NCBI GenBank assembly: GCA_022410635.1
Contig: JAJVDF010000236.1
Location: 22,499 to 86,498, forward strand
DNA: 64,000 nucleotides
From: Tretioscincus oriximinensis
Taxonomy: Eukaryota > Chordata > Lepidosauria > Squamata > Gymnophthalmidae
Direction: 5' to 3'
The notes beneath the pieces were generated by a model that was not told the DNA's origin, ran no database searches, and was given only the letters and a program-made list of their open reading frames with translations. How positions within the stretch are numbered: the stretch's first letter is position 1; each line of letters begins with the position of its first letter. Position numbers and translations under genes: made by a program. This document shows positions 33,501 through 54,069 of this stretch, one piece after another.

Positions 33501-36094
33501 GTAGATGGGGAGCCAGGGGGGCTTTTGGTGGGGCAGCTCAGGGCATGGCTGGAGACCTTGGCGCTGAATTTCTGGTCCTTTCTTGGTAAGCAGCAGAACC
33601 TTGATTTTCTCTCCTTCTTATTGGTCTCTAAGGTCCTACGAGGTCCCCTTGCTAGACTACGAGACTAAGTAGCCGAACTAACATGGCTTTGAGGATTCTT
33701 TCTCTTAGACCCTTTGGTCGTTGCTTCCTGTTCCATTGCCGCATCTATCCTCTGTCTCCTTCCGTCAGGGCTTGGTAGTTGCCCTAGATTAAGCAGGAGC
33801 TGCAGGAAGCTTCCATGGCTGAGGTTACGTGACCACCTGCCTTCTGTTGCCTCGGCCTGCGCGGTTAAAGTTCTCTCCCCGCCCTCCTAGGGATCCCGGG
33901 ACGAGGCGCGGTTTGAGCACATGCGCAGGGGCGCAGCGGTCAAGGGATGAAACCCCCTGGCTAGCGGGATCCTGCAGCTTGTGCCCCTCATTTGCAAACT
34001 TCTCCATGGTTGGGACAAAGGGTTCGCCCACGTGCCACCCACCAGGGCCAGCCTCCCTCGAAGGCAAGGCGGGCCCACCTAGGAGGCTCCTCCCCCTGGG
34101 GAAGCCCCGCCCTGTCCAAGCGTCGCCCTCCCAACACCCAGCTCAAGGCGAGGCCACTATGCATTAGGGTTGCTGGGTAAAATCCTTGCCCCATGACGGC
34201 TGTGCTGCCAGGAATCGGCACGTGTGATATAATGCCAAGATATCACAGGAGAAAAGTCAGGAAAGGAGCCCCACTGGCCAGGCGGCAAAGCAAGTGATCG
34301 CAGCCCTGCTGAATGGGGCCTGAGCCCATCTAGTCTTGCCTTCTGTCTCACCAATTGCTGGAACAGAAGGAGGCAAAATCTTCAACTGTTCTCGATGCCC
34401 TGCAAGAGGCATCTCAGGAATCCTACCTGTGGCTCCATCTCGGAGGCAGGATCAAGACATCCAATTTAGTAGCTGTTTATACCCTTGGCATTCATGAACT
34501 TGTCTAATCCCCTCTTAAAGCTATCCAGGCTGCTAGCTACCACCCCCTCTTCTGGAAGTCTGTTCCAAATGACCCTCTGGGTGAAAAAATAATTTCCCTT
34601 GTCTGTCCTCATTCTTCTGCCCATCAGCTTCAAGGAGGGCCCCCTGGTCCTAGTGTTTTGCGCTAGAATTTTTCTTTATTAACCTTATCCATCCCGTGCA
34701 CGATTTTATACACTTCAATCAGATCACCTCGCAATCGCCATCTTTTGAGGCTGAAGAGGCCCAGACATTGCAAGCAGATTTCATAAGCGTGGTGCTCCAG
34801 CCCCCCAGTCATTATTGTTGCCCTTTTCTGCACCTTCTCTAGTTCCACAATATCCTTTGTGAGAGGGTGATCAGAATTGTACACAGGATTCCAAGTTGGG
34901 CCTCAGCACAGATTTATAAAGAGGCAAAATGACACTTTCGGACTTGTTTTCAATTCCTTTCATAATTATCCCTAACATTGAATGTGCTTTTTTCGCTGCT
35001 GCTGCACACTTTGATTCCTTCATTGAACTGTCCCCCAAAACCCCAAGATCCCTTTCCTGTTCCATCACAGAACGTTCTTGGTCCCCATCAGTTGGGAGGA
35101 GTAACGGGTTCTTTGCCCCAGTGTGCAGGACTTTGCACCTTCTGAAGTTTGAAATGCATTTTCCACTTTGTTGCCCACTCGCCCGATTTCAATAGATCCC
35201 TCTGGAGCTCCTTGGAATCACTTTCAGTATTCACAACCCTGAACCGTTTAGTGTCATCAGCGAACTTGGCTGCTTTGCTATTTGCTTCAGCATCCAGATT
35301 GTTTATGAATATATTGAACAGCAAAGGTCCCAGTACAGACCCCTAGGGGACTCCACTTCTCAGCTCCTTCTACCCTGAGAACTGTCCATTTATTATGACT
35401 CTCTTTTAGCCAGTTTCCAATCCAGGACAAAGTCTGTCCTGTTATAACATGAGTGTGGAGCTTTTTTAGGAGCCTTTGATGAGGGACTTTATCAAAAGCC
35501 TTCTGAAAATCTAGTTAGACAATATAAACTGGATCCCCTTTATCTACATGTTTGTTAACACTCTCAAAGAATTCACCCAAGTTGGTAATGTGTTTAGTAA
35601 TTTTGTCCTTGATTATTTTACCTGGAACTGATGTTAAACTGACAGGTCTATAATTTCTGGGATCACCCCAGGATCAGTTTTTGGTGTAACATTAGCTACT
35701 CTCCAATCTACTGGAACAGTGCCTGCTCATAAGGAAAGATTAAATATTTTGGCTAGAAATTCTGCAGTTTCACATTTGAGTTAAGAATTCTGGGATGAAT
35801 GCCATCTGGCTTGGGGATCTATTAATGTCCAGCTTATTAAGACCGGCAAGGACTGCCTCCCTTGTTCCCTCTGACAAGTTTAATTCTTCTGCTGCTCTTC
35901 CTGAAAATACTAGTTCTGTTGCACTCCTAGTCCACTTCAGTGAAAACTGAAGAAAACTGCCTGCGCCCTGGCAGCACCTACTTAATCACAAGCTTTTCTC
36001 TCCCACTGCAGGTGCCAGGCATCGGAGGCTGCCCTCTGTGGCCCTCCTGGGCATCCTGGGCATGGTGAACATGGCCACCCACCCACTGCTCTAA
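18036..36094 (+). CDS. SUSD2: SUSD2, sushi domain-containing protein 2 (fourteen coding exons, ~810 aa)
   Basis: Exons: 18036-18111, 20210-20414, 21284-21435, 23530-23697, 24697-24868, 26353-26554, 26764-26849, 26943-27211, 27586-27738, 28249-28407, 29052-29303, 29408-29680, 31262-31444, 36012-36094; all join in frame with GT-AG introns. Order: signal peptide (1-29, probable cut after GPGAQA), eight-cysteine somatomedin B domain (C31-C62), an Ig-like/NIDO-like stretch, AMOP region (about 290-440, [11 protein letters not shown] and FYYCCLW), VWD domain beginning at the GDPH motif (448-451), then a sushi domain (about 723-782). Human SUSD2 has the same order and similar length (822) and is cleaved at GDPH. 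It is a cell-surface glycoprotein reported to bind galectin-1 and to mark stromal and naive pluripotent cells. The C terminus is odd: about 18 hydrophobic residues end the protein with no cytoplasmic tail. The exon 9 donor is uncertain by 12 nt. Confidence 0.95.
18596..18630. other. Assembly gap (35 N)
   Basis: Run of 35 N in SUSD2 intron 1. The true length is unknown. No coding sequence seems missing, because exons 1 and 2 join in phase. Confidence 0.95.
20210..20414 (+). CDS. SUSD2: SUSD2 coding exon 2 (somatomedin B)
   Basis: Begins after cctgacccAG. It codes for the eight-cysteine SMB pattern with the diagnostic CC-x-D-F and [10 protein letters not shown], then [12 protein letters not shown]. 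The donor is GTAAGG. Confidence 0.94.
21284..21435 (+). CDS. SUSD2: SUSD2 coding exon 3
   Basis: Begins after ggttttgacAG. It codes for [32 protein letters not shown] and FPWTGTWIA, the beta-rich segment after SMB. The donor is GTAACT. Confidence 0.93.
22200..23165 (-). repeat. Diverged CR1 LINE ORF2 fragments
   Basis: Antisense CR1 RT sequence in SUSD2 intron 3, seen as two pieces (about 22200-22450 and 22640-23165) split by unrelated sequence. Wording such as 'gccatgctgagtttcattca' and 'ctccatgtgtttagt' matches the 5870 copy. Confidence 0.75.
23530..23697 (+). CDS. SUSD2: SUSD2 coding exon 4
   Basis: Begins after ccctttttcAG. It codes for [27 protein letters not shown] and [10 protein letters not shown]. 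The donor is GTAAGC. The 3' part of this exon and the start of intron 4 are duplicated at 57847. Confidence 0.94.
23598..24282 (+). repeat. Source copy of duplicated segment (exon 4 3' half plus intron 4 start)
   Basis: About 685 bp nearly identical to 57847-58531. It includes the last 100 bp of SUSD2 exon 4, its donor site and the start of the CR1 copy in intron 4. Confidence 0.9.
24000..24661 (+). repeat. CR1 LINE, type 1, sense copy
   Basis: In SUSD2 intron 4. It reads [15 protein letters not shown] and [13 protein letters not shown] with frame breaks, then the 3' UTR to 'tctgatgttctta'. Confidence 0.85.
24697..24868 (+). CDS. SUSD2: SUSD2 coding exon 5
   Basis: Begins after catgggcAG. 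It codes for [24 protein letters not shown] and WELGALRIS. The donor is GTGAGT. The WTAEWKYLY segment is highly characteristic of SUSD2. Confidence 0.95.
24869..26352. other. SUSD2 intron 5
   Basis: 1.48 kb with no exon. It contains a G run at about 25247-25260 and C/G-rich low-complexity sequence. Frames on either strand have no recognisable domain. Confidence 0.6.
26353..26554 (+). CDS. SUSD2: SUSD2 coding exon 6 (start of AMOP region)
   Basis: Begins after gcccctcAG. It codes for [34 protein letters not shown] and ARADKGRFQ. It ends in phase 0 before GTAGGC. Confidence 0.96.
26764..26849 (+). CDS. SUSD2: SUSD2 coding exon 7 (AMOP)
   Basis: Begins after ttctttgtAG. It codes for [20 protein letters not shown] and HCVRGVQG. 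The donor is GTGAGC. Confidence 0.96.
26943..27211 (+). CDS. SUSD2: SUSD2 coding exon 8 (AMOP)
   Basis: Begins after ctccatccAG. It codes for [25 protein letters not shown] and [16 protein letters not shown], the cysteine-rich AMOP core. The donor is GTCAGG. Confidence 0.96.
27586..27738 (+). CDS. SUSD2: SUSD2 coding exon 9 (GDPH and start of VWD)
   Basis: Begins after tcaaacAG. It codes for [19 protein letters not shown]. The GDPH motif is the known self-cleavage site of this family. Two donors keep the frame: 27739 (AAG|GTCAGC, preferred) and 27727 (CTGG|GTGGAG). Confidence 0.88.
27892..27909 (+). repeat. (CA)n microsatellite
   Basis: About nine CA units in SUSD2 intron 9. Confidence 0.85.
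28249..28407 (+). CDS. SUSD2: SUSD2 coding exon 10 (VWD)
   Basis: Begins after tatcttgcAG. It codes for [29 protein letters not shown] and SEQTWMDLN. The donor is GTGAGA. Confidence 0.94.
29052..29303 (+). CDS. SUSD2: SUSD2 coding exon 11 (VWD end)
   Basis: Begins after ttctgttgcAG. It codes for [18 protein letters not shown] and [16 protein letters not shown], and ends FGAA plus one base of a Trp codon before GTGAGT. Confidence 0.95.
29408..29680 (+). CDS. SUSD2: SUSD2 coding exon 12
   Basis: Begins after ctcttttcAG. It completes Trp and codes for [30 protein letters not shown] and MHLQASLQP. The donor is GTGAGA. Confidence 0.95.
29795..31190 (-). repeat. CR1 type 2 LINE interrupted by a CR1 type 1 LINE
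   Basis: The outer antisense type 2 copy spans 29795-30070 and 30991-31190. It is split by an antisense type 1 copy (30071-30990) whose frame at 30279-30977 reads [17 protein letters not shown] and [18 protein letters not shown]. The nested order dates the type 1 insertion as younger. In SUSD2 intron 12. Confidence 0.88.
31262..31444 (+). CDS. SUSD2: SUSD2 coding exon 13 (sushi/CCP domain)
   Basis: Begins after cctcctcacAG. It codes for [31 protein letters not shown] and [16 protein letters not shown]: the four cysteines and the Trp of a CCP module. The donor is GTAAGA. Confidence 0.96.
31445..34280. other. SUSD2 intron 13, first part
   Basis: No exon found. It holds a decayed SINE-like tail near 33610-33690 ('ggtctctaaggtcctacgag' ... 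'gaactaacatggct') and short low-complexity stretches. The ORFs here carry no recognisable domain. Confidence 0.5.
34290..35930 (-). repeat. CR1 LINE, type 1, old long copy
   Basis: Antisense, more diverged than the 13815 copy but nearly as long. Frames read [15 protein letters not shown] and [19 protein letters not shown], which includes the FADD RT box. It fills most of the 3' part of SUSD2 intron 13. Confidence 0.85.
36012..36094 (+). CDS. SUSD2: SUSD2 coding exon 14 (C terminus)
   Basis: After tcccactgcAG the frame codes for GARHRRLPS, then [18 protein letters not shown] and TAA. A basic patch precedes about 18 hydrophobic residues that end the protein. Human SUSD2 has a longer transmembrane helix followed by an Arg-rich tail; neither tail nor extra length is visible here. 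Confidence 0.85.
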
Positions 36095-36205
36095 TGTGGA
36101 CAGGAACAAGGGCGCATCTCCTGCTTTTTCAGAAGATTCATGATTTAAGCTGATTTCATTCTGTGAAACGATACTGTAGCGGAAGCTGCATAGCGAATAT
36201 TTTTA

Positions 36206-36211
36206 ATTAAA
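36206..36211 (+). terminator. SUSD2: Candidate SUSD2 polyadenylation signal
   Basis: ATTAAA about 110 bp after the SUSD2 stop. An AATAAA at 36465-36470 is an alternative, but it lies in a sequence resembling the tail of a squamate SINE. Confidence 0.5.
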
Positions 36212-36889
36212 TGAACGTATGATTCCTGCCTCAAGCAACATCTCGCTGAGTGTCCAGCCCTAGGCAGATGTCACCTTTCTCTAGTTTCACCAATCTGGAA
36301 TTGTTACCCAAACGTGCGTCCATGTTCATCCCGCCTCCCTGATGAGCCCCCTCTGGAGCAGGCAGGCCTCATCCCAGCAGCCTGCTTCACCCAAGTCCAG
36401 CAGCTGATTCAGGGCACCTCAAACCCTGAGACCTTTGGGAATAGGGCGGGGTTTAAATATAAATAATAAAGATGAAGGCAAAACTTTTCCCTGCGACTGG
36501 CCTTTGGGGGGCTCGCATCTCCACCTCCACTGACACACAATATCAAGTATGGAAGTCCACATGCCAACAGACCAGGCAACAGTGGCTCCAAGGGCACCAC
36601 CAGGATTTGGGACCCACAAAAGACCCAAGGTCAAGACCACAGAAAAGTACCTCCCTTGCCTTAGACAAAAGCCATCAACCCAGCCAGTCCCTGGTCTCTT
36701 CTGCTTTAGGTCTCCTTCAAGGAAGAACCCCCATCCCACAAGGTCCCATTGCACACTTCGAAAGTTAAGCCCATGGGCACAATGCCAGGCCAAATTCCTG
36801 TCAACTCAGTCCGTATTCAGTGCCTCTATGGAAGCCCATGGAAGAGCCTTGGTGCCATCTAGATTAGAAGGGGGTTTAAGGGCACAAAT

Positions 36890-37105
36890 AGCTACCAGTA
36901 TGGATCTTTTGATGCCGAGCTGGAGCAACAGGTAAAATTCCCGAAATACCATTTGCAGGGTGTCGAGAACAGGTGAGGGTTTCGCCTTCATAATCTTCTT
37001 CGGCCTGCCCAGGGGCAACTTGGAGGGCCACTGGATGAGTCAGGCGGCTGGACTAGAAGGGCTCCAGCCTGATTCATCCAGGCTCCTCTTAGGTCCTTCT
37101 GCTGG
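36890..37105 (+). repeat. CR1 3' end fragment (type 1)
   Basis: Sense copy of the 3' UTR ('ggagcaacaggtaaaattcc', 'ataccatttgcaggg') ending at 'ctcctcttaggtcctt'. It lies between the convergent ends of SUSD2 and SMARCD3. Confidence 0.75.
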
Positions 37106-37319
37106 GTGACTCTTCTGGAGCTGTTCCTGGCGGGCCCTGCCTCATTCCACCCACGACCCTCCTTGGCGGCGGGTGCCACACCCAAGCACCACTTCGCCTG
37201 AGCTGCCACTGTCCCCCAGATGCCGCCTCCTCCCACTGGCATTCAGGGCAATGCCTGGCCGAAAGCCCCTTGGGCCCAGCAGCAACCAGGGAAGGCGAGG
37301 GGTACAAACGGGCAAAGTC

Positions 37320-37325
37320 TTTATT
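37320..37325 (-). terminator. SMARCD3: Candidate SMARCD3 polyadenylation signal
   Basis: AATAAA on the minus strand. It implies a 3' UTR of about 1.8 kb from 39153 down to about 37300. The 3' UTR is GC-rich, unlike the neighbouring CR1 sequence. Confidence 0.5.
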
Positions 37326-39153
37326 ATTCAAAAGTTTCTGTATGAATCACTCTGAACGGAACAACATCAACATGTGGCTCCCCAGCAGGGGCTTCCCATC
37401 CCTCCCCCCCCCCAATCACGCACCATCCACAAAAAAGCGGCAGCAACCGAGACCCCAGATTGGAAAGCATGGCAGTTCCTCCCCCCTTGGCAAATGGGCA
37501 GCCCCATCTGCTGCCCCCAGACAGGCAGCACCTGGAGGGGAGGCTCTACCCGCCCCTTCTGCTTCCCCGCTTCCCGTGCTCAACACCAGCCCACCACCCT
37601 TGCATAGCCAGGCAGGGACCAGCAGTTCCCTGGGTGGGGGAGGCTGCCTGGGCCCCCACTGCACAGAGGCTGCCTTGTCCCAGAGTCATTGCCAGGCACC
37701 TGCGACTGGCATGAGCTGAAACACAGGTGCCTTTCTGGGCAGGCAGAAGTGGGCACCCAGGGCACAAAATCAGGCTTGCACATTGAATCCCCCTTCTGTC
37801 CTGTAGGACTGGACTAAGCCAGGAAGGAGCACTTCTGCCCGGCCCCATCCAGCTCTCCAGGCCAGAGGGACAAGGAGGCTCCTGATCCCAGCAGCCACCA
37901 ACCGGCCCTTTGGCAGCCATGGTTGGACAGGGACCGGCTGGGCCAGCATATACCTGGCCACTGCTCTGAAGCCCCTGCTGCCCCCCCCCCCCTTTGCCTT
38001 GGTAGCTCCCCTTGGGAGGAACAGAGCCTGTCACGTGGCTGCTGCCCTCCCGGGACACAGGGCTGCTGTTGCCCTGGGGGCTTTAGCTGCAGGAGCAGAT
38101 CTTGGGCAAAAAAGGCCAGAGGGGGCTTCTGGGCATCCCCTCCCCTGGCAGGCCCCAGCACCATCCAGCTCCAGGGCGCTCTGGGCAAAGCAGCCGCCAG
38201 CAGGCAGGCAGGGAGGGCAGCTGTCCAACATGAGCTACAGCCTTGCCTTCTGAAGTTCATGGTCAGCCATGGGGGCCCCGCCCCAGGGAGGCCCCTGGGC
38301 ACAGGCAGAGGCAGGCACCCAAGACAGAAACTGGCAGTGCCGAAGCAGCAGCAGCAGAGATTGGCAAACAAGCCCACGAGGGGCTCCGAAATGGCTGCTG
38401 GCAGCGCAAGGGACAAGTCCAGCTCCCAAGCAAGTAGTGGTCAGGGCAGGGTGAGGGGCTGGTGGGGGCTGGCCTTCCCCTGACCCTTGGTGTGCACGCC
38501 TTCTGCTTTTGGCCAGAGAGGGTGGGACTCCCAGGTCCAGCCAAGCAAGGGGCAGCAGGCAGGCCTGGGGGCCACTGGCGTAGGGGGTGTGCCTGGGAGG
38601 GGATATGCTTGGCCAGAGGCATACAGGCAAAGGAGGGGTTGGGTTTCCTATGCCCATTGAGGGCTGCCTGGAAACTGCTGGGGGTTTGCCAAGCCCAGCT
38701 GGGTGTTCCTGTGGCCCCGCAAGTGTGCTGAGGGGTCCTGGGAAGAAGCAGCCCAGTCTACATCCTCCCAGTCACAGACTGGGTCCCAGGTCTGCTGCTC
38801 TTAGGCCCTGTGGGAGAGCCAAGGGCCCCCAGGGAAGCCTGCTCCTGTCACAGCTACTCCGCCCAGCTCAGGATCTCCTGGAGCCCAACGTGGCCGTCCC
38901 CTGGGCAAGGGGGCACAGGCACAGCCTCAAGGGCCGGCAGAGCAACAGAGGGCACCCTGTGTGTGCATGTTGATGAACTCTGCCTCCAGGAACAAGTGAC
39001 TCCAGCCTCCCCTCTCCTGGGAGAAAGCCTCCCCCCCTTCCAGGGTGGGAAGCGCCTGGGCTGCAAGGAGGCCTCTGAATAGCCCAGGGTGTGAAGCAGG
39101 GGAGGGGGGCACACGGAGGCAGGAGGTGGGGGGTCGGCCGCTCCAAGGGCTGA

Positions 39154-48962
<9,809 letters not shown>

Positions 48963-51136
48963 CTGGAGGGACACAGGGGGAGGAGGGCAGAGGTGAGTGG
49001 GCAAGGACTTCAGCCCTGCTCAGGCAACTTCCTCTAGAGTTGGGGGCAACGGGGGTCACTGGGGGAGCTGGACTAGATGGGCTACTGTGTTCCCATTCAG
49101 CAGGGCTCCTCATAGACCATCCTTGGCAGGAGGCTGCCCAGCTTTCGTTTGGAGGGCACCAATCATGGAGCTGGGTCCACCTGGGTTCCCCTCACTACCA
49201 GGCAGTTACTGTTTCTTCTGCAAAGGTTCCATCTGACTGGGTGGTCTAGATGTGGCCCTGGGGGAATCAACCCCTGTGTCCCGCCTGCCTTGTGATGGCC
49301 CTGCAGGTCCACAAGGAGCACCGCCAAATCCCTCCTGCTTGCCTTCAAGCTGAGCTCCCTGGGGCCCGTGGGACGCTCCCTCCAGTGGATGGGCTGCTTT
49401 CTGAAACTTGGTCGCCAGGTAGCAACGCCCAGAACTGGACACTTTCCTCCCAACAAGGCACAGTGGAGCGAAGCCACAGCATTCTGAGCTCTTTCCACGC
49501 ACTCCAAGATGATCTTTCACTCCATTTCCACCTGGTGTTCAAGTGTCTCTCGTTCCCCTTGGGCTGATTCTGTATACAGATCTGGTCAGCCCACCCTGGG
49601 CTCCCACTTCCTGGTCTTTTACACCAACGGCCCACAGTGGTGTCTTTTGAGTCCCACCCTTAACCCTGTCCTGGAGCTGCCTAATCGTTTTGGCACCGAA
49701 TCCAACGTCTGCTGCTGAGGACACCATGAAGTCCCTTGTGCAGCGCCGTGCCGAGGCCAAGGTGCAGGGCGCTCCGCTCAGTGGCACCAGCACCCACAGC
49801 CTGCAGGGCCCATGCGCCACGCCTCCGGGTTGGCTCTTGGCAATTCACAAAAATGCTCCAAGGGTTTGCCTAGGATCAGCATCAAGCTCCCAGGCCTGTT
49901 GCTTCCTAAGTTTCCCAGCTTCTCAAACTTCTTTTTTGCCTGGCGTTTGCNCACACCCCCCCCCCCCCCCGTGCCTTCCTTCAGAACTCCTCGGAGATGA
50001 CACGGAAGCCCCTCTTGGCAGAGTTACCCACCTGGGAAAGAACACCAGGCCCAAGCAGAGCTCCCACGGAGGCAGAAGGTTCATCCCTGGGGGATGCCTC
50101 CCGCCCACTCCGCTGAGAGCTGTGGGAAGGACCCTTAATGCAGCCTGGCAGCAACCCTGTTCTCTCTGGCAATGGAGTGGGAGGGACCCCAGCTCAGCCC
50201 CACAAGCTCCATGGCTTCTGGTCTAAATGGATGCTTGTCTGCTGTGTCCTGCTTTCCCTGTAATGCCAGAGGCAACGCCTGGCAAACAAGCAGCAGCGCA
50301 CTTGGACAATGCCCAAGGCCTGGAAGGCGCCACCTGCAGCACCAGCATGCAAGCCCCACGGGCACGGCTGCGCCACGGAAACTCACGCCAGCAGCACGAT
50401 GAGTCATTCTAACCCAGACTAACATGGCACTTTCATTTCTCCTGCCTTAGGACAACCATGTTCTGCCCTCACATTTCAAACTACGGAAAATGGACGTACT
50501 AGGACAGGGCCTAAAGTGGGCAGAGAAACAGGCCACAATTACCAGATTGCCCATTTATATGTTGTAACTTGGTAAAAAGTCATCTCTTCCACGCCCGTGA
50601 ACGGTCCAAAGCTCTATCCTGGGTTGTATCTGGGAAGCCTCCTCCAAGGCCACTTGCAGGGAGCTGAGACAGGGCTGGGGCTCCCCCTTTGTTTGACATG
50701 CCCAGGGGCAACTGGGGGCCACGATGTTGGGGTGCAGGGCTGGGCAAGCTGTGGCCTCATTCAGCAGCCCTCCTCTGGTGCCTCTGTCCCGATGGGCGCC
50801 CCAGGGGAGGACAGGATGCCTTAGGTTCCCTGCTTTCCAGGAGGAACCCTTGCAGGACCTGGCAAATGTTAAAAGGCAGCCGCTGCTCCACAAGCACCCC
50901 CAGTCTCTGAGGCCACAATGAAGCTACAGATTTGCTAAGTGGGGCAGCTGCTCCAGACACGTGCTAAGCAAGTCTTTAAGCCAATTATGCCCAATGTAGA
51001 CATTTACTAACAACAAAACATTTAACAAAAACCCCTCACAAAACTCATCATGGAAACAAACGAAAGAGAAGTGCTTTGGAGTGCAGCCACCTTGCGCACA
51101 GCCAACAGCTGCCGCATTCAGGACGATAACACTGGA
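48963..51136. other. SMARCD3 upstream or intron DNA, no exon recognised
   Basis: Contains small sense CR1 3' remnants (about 49010-49115 and 50600-50790) and a C run near 49961. I looked for the short first exons known from SMARCD3 (KSKLFEFLVHG type) and did not find them. Confidence 0.45.
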
Positions 51137-52090
51137 GCCGCAGAATCCTAGAGCTGGAAGAGACCCCTCTTCTGTGCAAGGCTCAGTAAACCATCCCAGA
51201 CCTGTGGCTGCCCAGCCTCTATTGGAAGACCTCCAACGAAGGAGAACTCATGAGCTCCTGTGGCAGCCTCTTCCCCTGGTTCATGGCCCCGGCTGCCACG
51301 TTTTCCCTGATATCTAAATCTCCTCCCCTGTAGCTTCATCCCGTTGCTCCTGGTCCTCCCATGTGCCCATGAGAACAAAACTGATCCCTCTGCTCTGTGA
51401 AAAGCCCTTCAGGTAATTATAGGAAGCTCTCAGGTCTCCTCTCTGTCTTCTCTTTTGCAAACATCCACAGATCCTTTAAACGCTCCTCATAGGACCTCAT
51501 GGTCTCCATACCACTCACCAACCTTGTAACTCTCCTTTGAACTTGCTCCAGTTTATCAAGAGCTGAACACAAGACTCCAAGTGTGGTCGAACGAAAGTAC
51601 TGCAGAGAGGAATGATTACTTAATGTGATGGAGATTCTATGCTCTTACACCAGGATGGTGTTTGGCTTTTTTGCAGCTGCTTCACTCTGTTGACTCATGT
51701 TTAGTCTGTGATCTACCAATACACCCAAGTCCTTTTCACCTGTGCTGCTACTCAGACATATTTCTCCCAATCTATATGTGCTGCACCCATTTTTCTTGTC
51801 CAGATGTAAGACCAGCATTTCTCCATGCTAAATACCACTCTGTTAGTTTCAGCCCATTGTTGCAGCTCGTCTAGATCTTTTGAATCTTTTCTCTATCTTG
51901 TTTAGTATCAGCAACCCCTCCTAGCTTTTGTGTCATGGAATGCTTGACCCATTTCCCCTCAATCCCCTCATTTATAAAAATGTCAAACAGCCCCCCCCCC
52001 CGGTGAAACATTCTCCCACTTGGGGTGTCGCCATTTGCTGCCACCCTTTGAGTACCCTCAGCTAGGTTTGCACCCCCCCGGCGGCTGCCT
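51137..52090 (-). repeat. CR1 LINE, type 2, antisense copy
   Basis: Begins with the inverted tail (cagaatcctagagctggaag) and runs into ORF2 wording such as inverted 'tctatcttgtttagtatcag'. It serves as the undisturbed reference for the palindrome at 13403. Confidence 0.8.
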
Positions 52091-52869
52091 TGTCCGTCCC
52101 ATATTTAATATCTGACCTGAAACCAGGCCAGGCAAGAAAGCCCCTTCCAAGCAGCCTTTCAACTGCCAAGACCAAGAATTGACTGACATTTACACAAAGG
52201 TGCCTGTTATTTTCCACCACCTGCCACCTCCCTTTTTTGTGCACATTTTGCTTCTTCCTCAGCGTCCAGTTGTGCAGCACAAGAGCCTTTTGCTGCCTGG
52301 ACCCCCTGGAGGTTGTGCTTCTGCCTTTCCCAGGGGGCTCAGCCACAAGGCCCTTGCAGAACCCACGTGGCAGGGAGGAGGCAAAGGGGCGCTTCCCTGC
52401 GTGTTGGTGGCATCCAGGCACCACTGGGCCCCGGGCGGAAGGAGCCCAAAGGAGGGAGGAGGCCCAGGGAGGTGCCGCCATCAGGTGTCCAGGGCTGGAG
52501 CCCCTTTGTCCAGCCAGCAGCAGCTGCCCTGAGGGCAGGGAGACGCATTTAGAACCTCCTGCCGCCGTCAGTCAGGCTTGGCTCCTCCAGCCAGGGGCTC
52601 AGCTGCCGCTGTCCATCCCTGCCAGGGAAACCTTCCCTGCAGCCACGGGAGGTTGGGGTGCTGGCAGCCACTAGCAGAAATAGATCAGAAAGCCCAGCAA
52701 GGGGCCTCTAGCAGGAGGACAGCAGGCAGCAGGAGCTTCTGCAGACGTGTCTTCGGCTTCCGGGGGCGCCAACAGCTCCTGCCACCTGCCTCTCCCCTGT
52801 TGGCCTCCGAGGGCTACGAGCCCCACTTGCTAGGCTTCCTGGACCAGCACGGCTGTTTCCCTGAAATCA

Positions 52870-53045
52870 ACCACGACTAGGATGGAGGAATAGGCAGAAT
52901 TCCTGACGTGCTTTTTGCAGGGAGTGGCGAGCGGCTGAAGGTTCTGCCGCTTCCTTCCGTTTGAAGTTTCCGGGTGCAACTGGTGGGCCACCGGGTGAGA
53001 CAGAAGGTTGGACCAGCAGGGCTCCTCTGGGGTTCCTAGACTGGC
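52870..53045 (+). repeat. CR1 3' end fragment (type 1)
   Basis: Sense, decayed. It keeps 'tttttgcagggagtggcgag' and 'gcaactggtgggccaccggg'. Confidence 0.6.
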
Positions 53046-53286
53046 ACCTTGCAGCGTTACCTGCACCCACTTCAGGCCCGAGGAGCACGGAGGAGGCAGG
53101 CAGCTGGGTGTCAGCAAAGCGCAGGCAAAGTGGGGGACGTGGCGCTCCAGGCAGGCAGTAGGAATGGTGGACAAGGAGCAGGAAGCAGCCAGGCAAGCTT
53201 TGGCTGCCCACTCAGGTGAGGCCTGAAGTCTCATGAAGCTTCAGGGGGTGTTGGGGGTGTGTGGATTTGGTGCTCAGGAAAGGACA

Positions 53287-54065
53287 TGAGAGCATAAGGG
53301 GATCCCTGCTGAATCAGGCCGCCTGGTGCAACCTTCTGCCTCCCTCAGTGGCTGGCAGCTGCTCCTGAGAAACCGTCCAGCACCTCAACCTGCAGGCAGC
53401 ACCACAGCATCCACCCAGCAGCCCTTCAGGTACAGGGTGGGGTAGAAATGTACATAAATACTTAAAACTATCTTGGCTGCCTTAAAGGTACCTCCTCTTC
53501 TGGAAGGGAATTCCATGGACAAATGACCCATGGGGTGTGTGTGGAATCACTCCTCTTCTGCTCATCAGCGTTGAGGAGCCCCCCTGGTCCTGGGGTTGTA
53601 TGATGGAGAATTGCTCTCTGCTCCCCCCCCTCCCCCATCCCATGCATGATTTTATGCACGTCAATCAGATCCCCTATTAAATGCTGTCTTTTGAGGCTGA
53701 AGAGGCCCAGACGTTGCAGCCAGATTTCCTAAAGGAGACGCTCCAGCCCTTTGATCATTTCTGTTGCCGTTTTTTGCACCTTTCCCACTTCTGCAATATC
53801 CTTTCTGGGGTTTGAGGGGCCAAAGTTGTTCACGGGATTCCAGATGTGGCCTCGCCATAGACTTATAAAGGGAAAAATGATGTTTGTCAACATATTTTTT
53901 TATTTCCTTTCTAATCCCCTCCTGTGCTGGACTTACTTTTTCACTGCTGCTGCCCACTGGATTGACACTTTCGCTAAGCTGCTCACTAACACCCCAAGGT
54001 CCTTTCCTGCTCCGTCCCCGAAACCTGATGGGAGTAACTGGGGTGCTTTGCGCTTGCTTAAGCCC
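53287..54065 (-). repeat. CR1 LINE, type 1, old antisense copy
   Basis: Begins 'agagcataaggggatccctg' and runs to the inverted DLGVLVS-type region. Many substitutions and small deletions. Confidence 0.75.
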
Positions 54066-54069
54066 AGGA

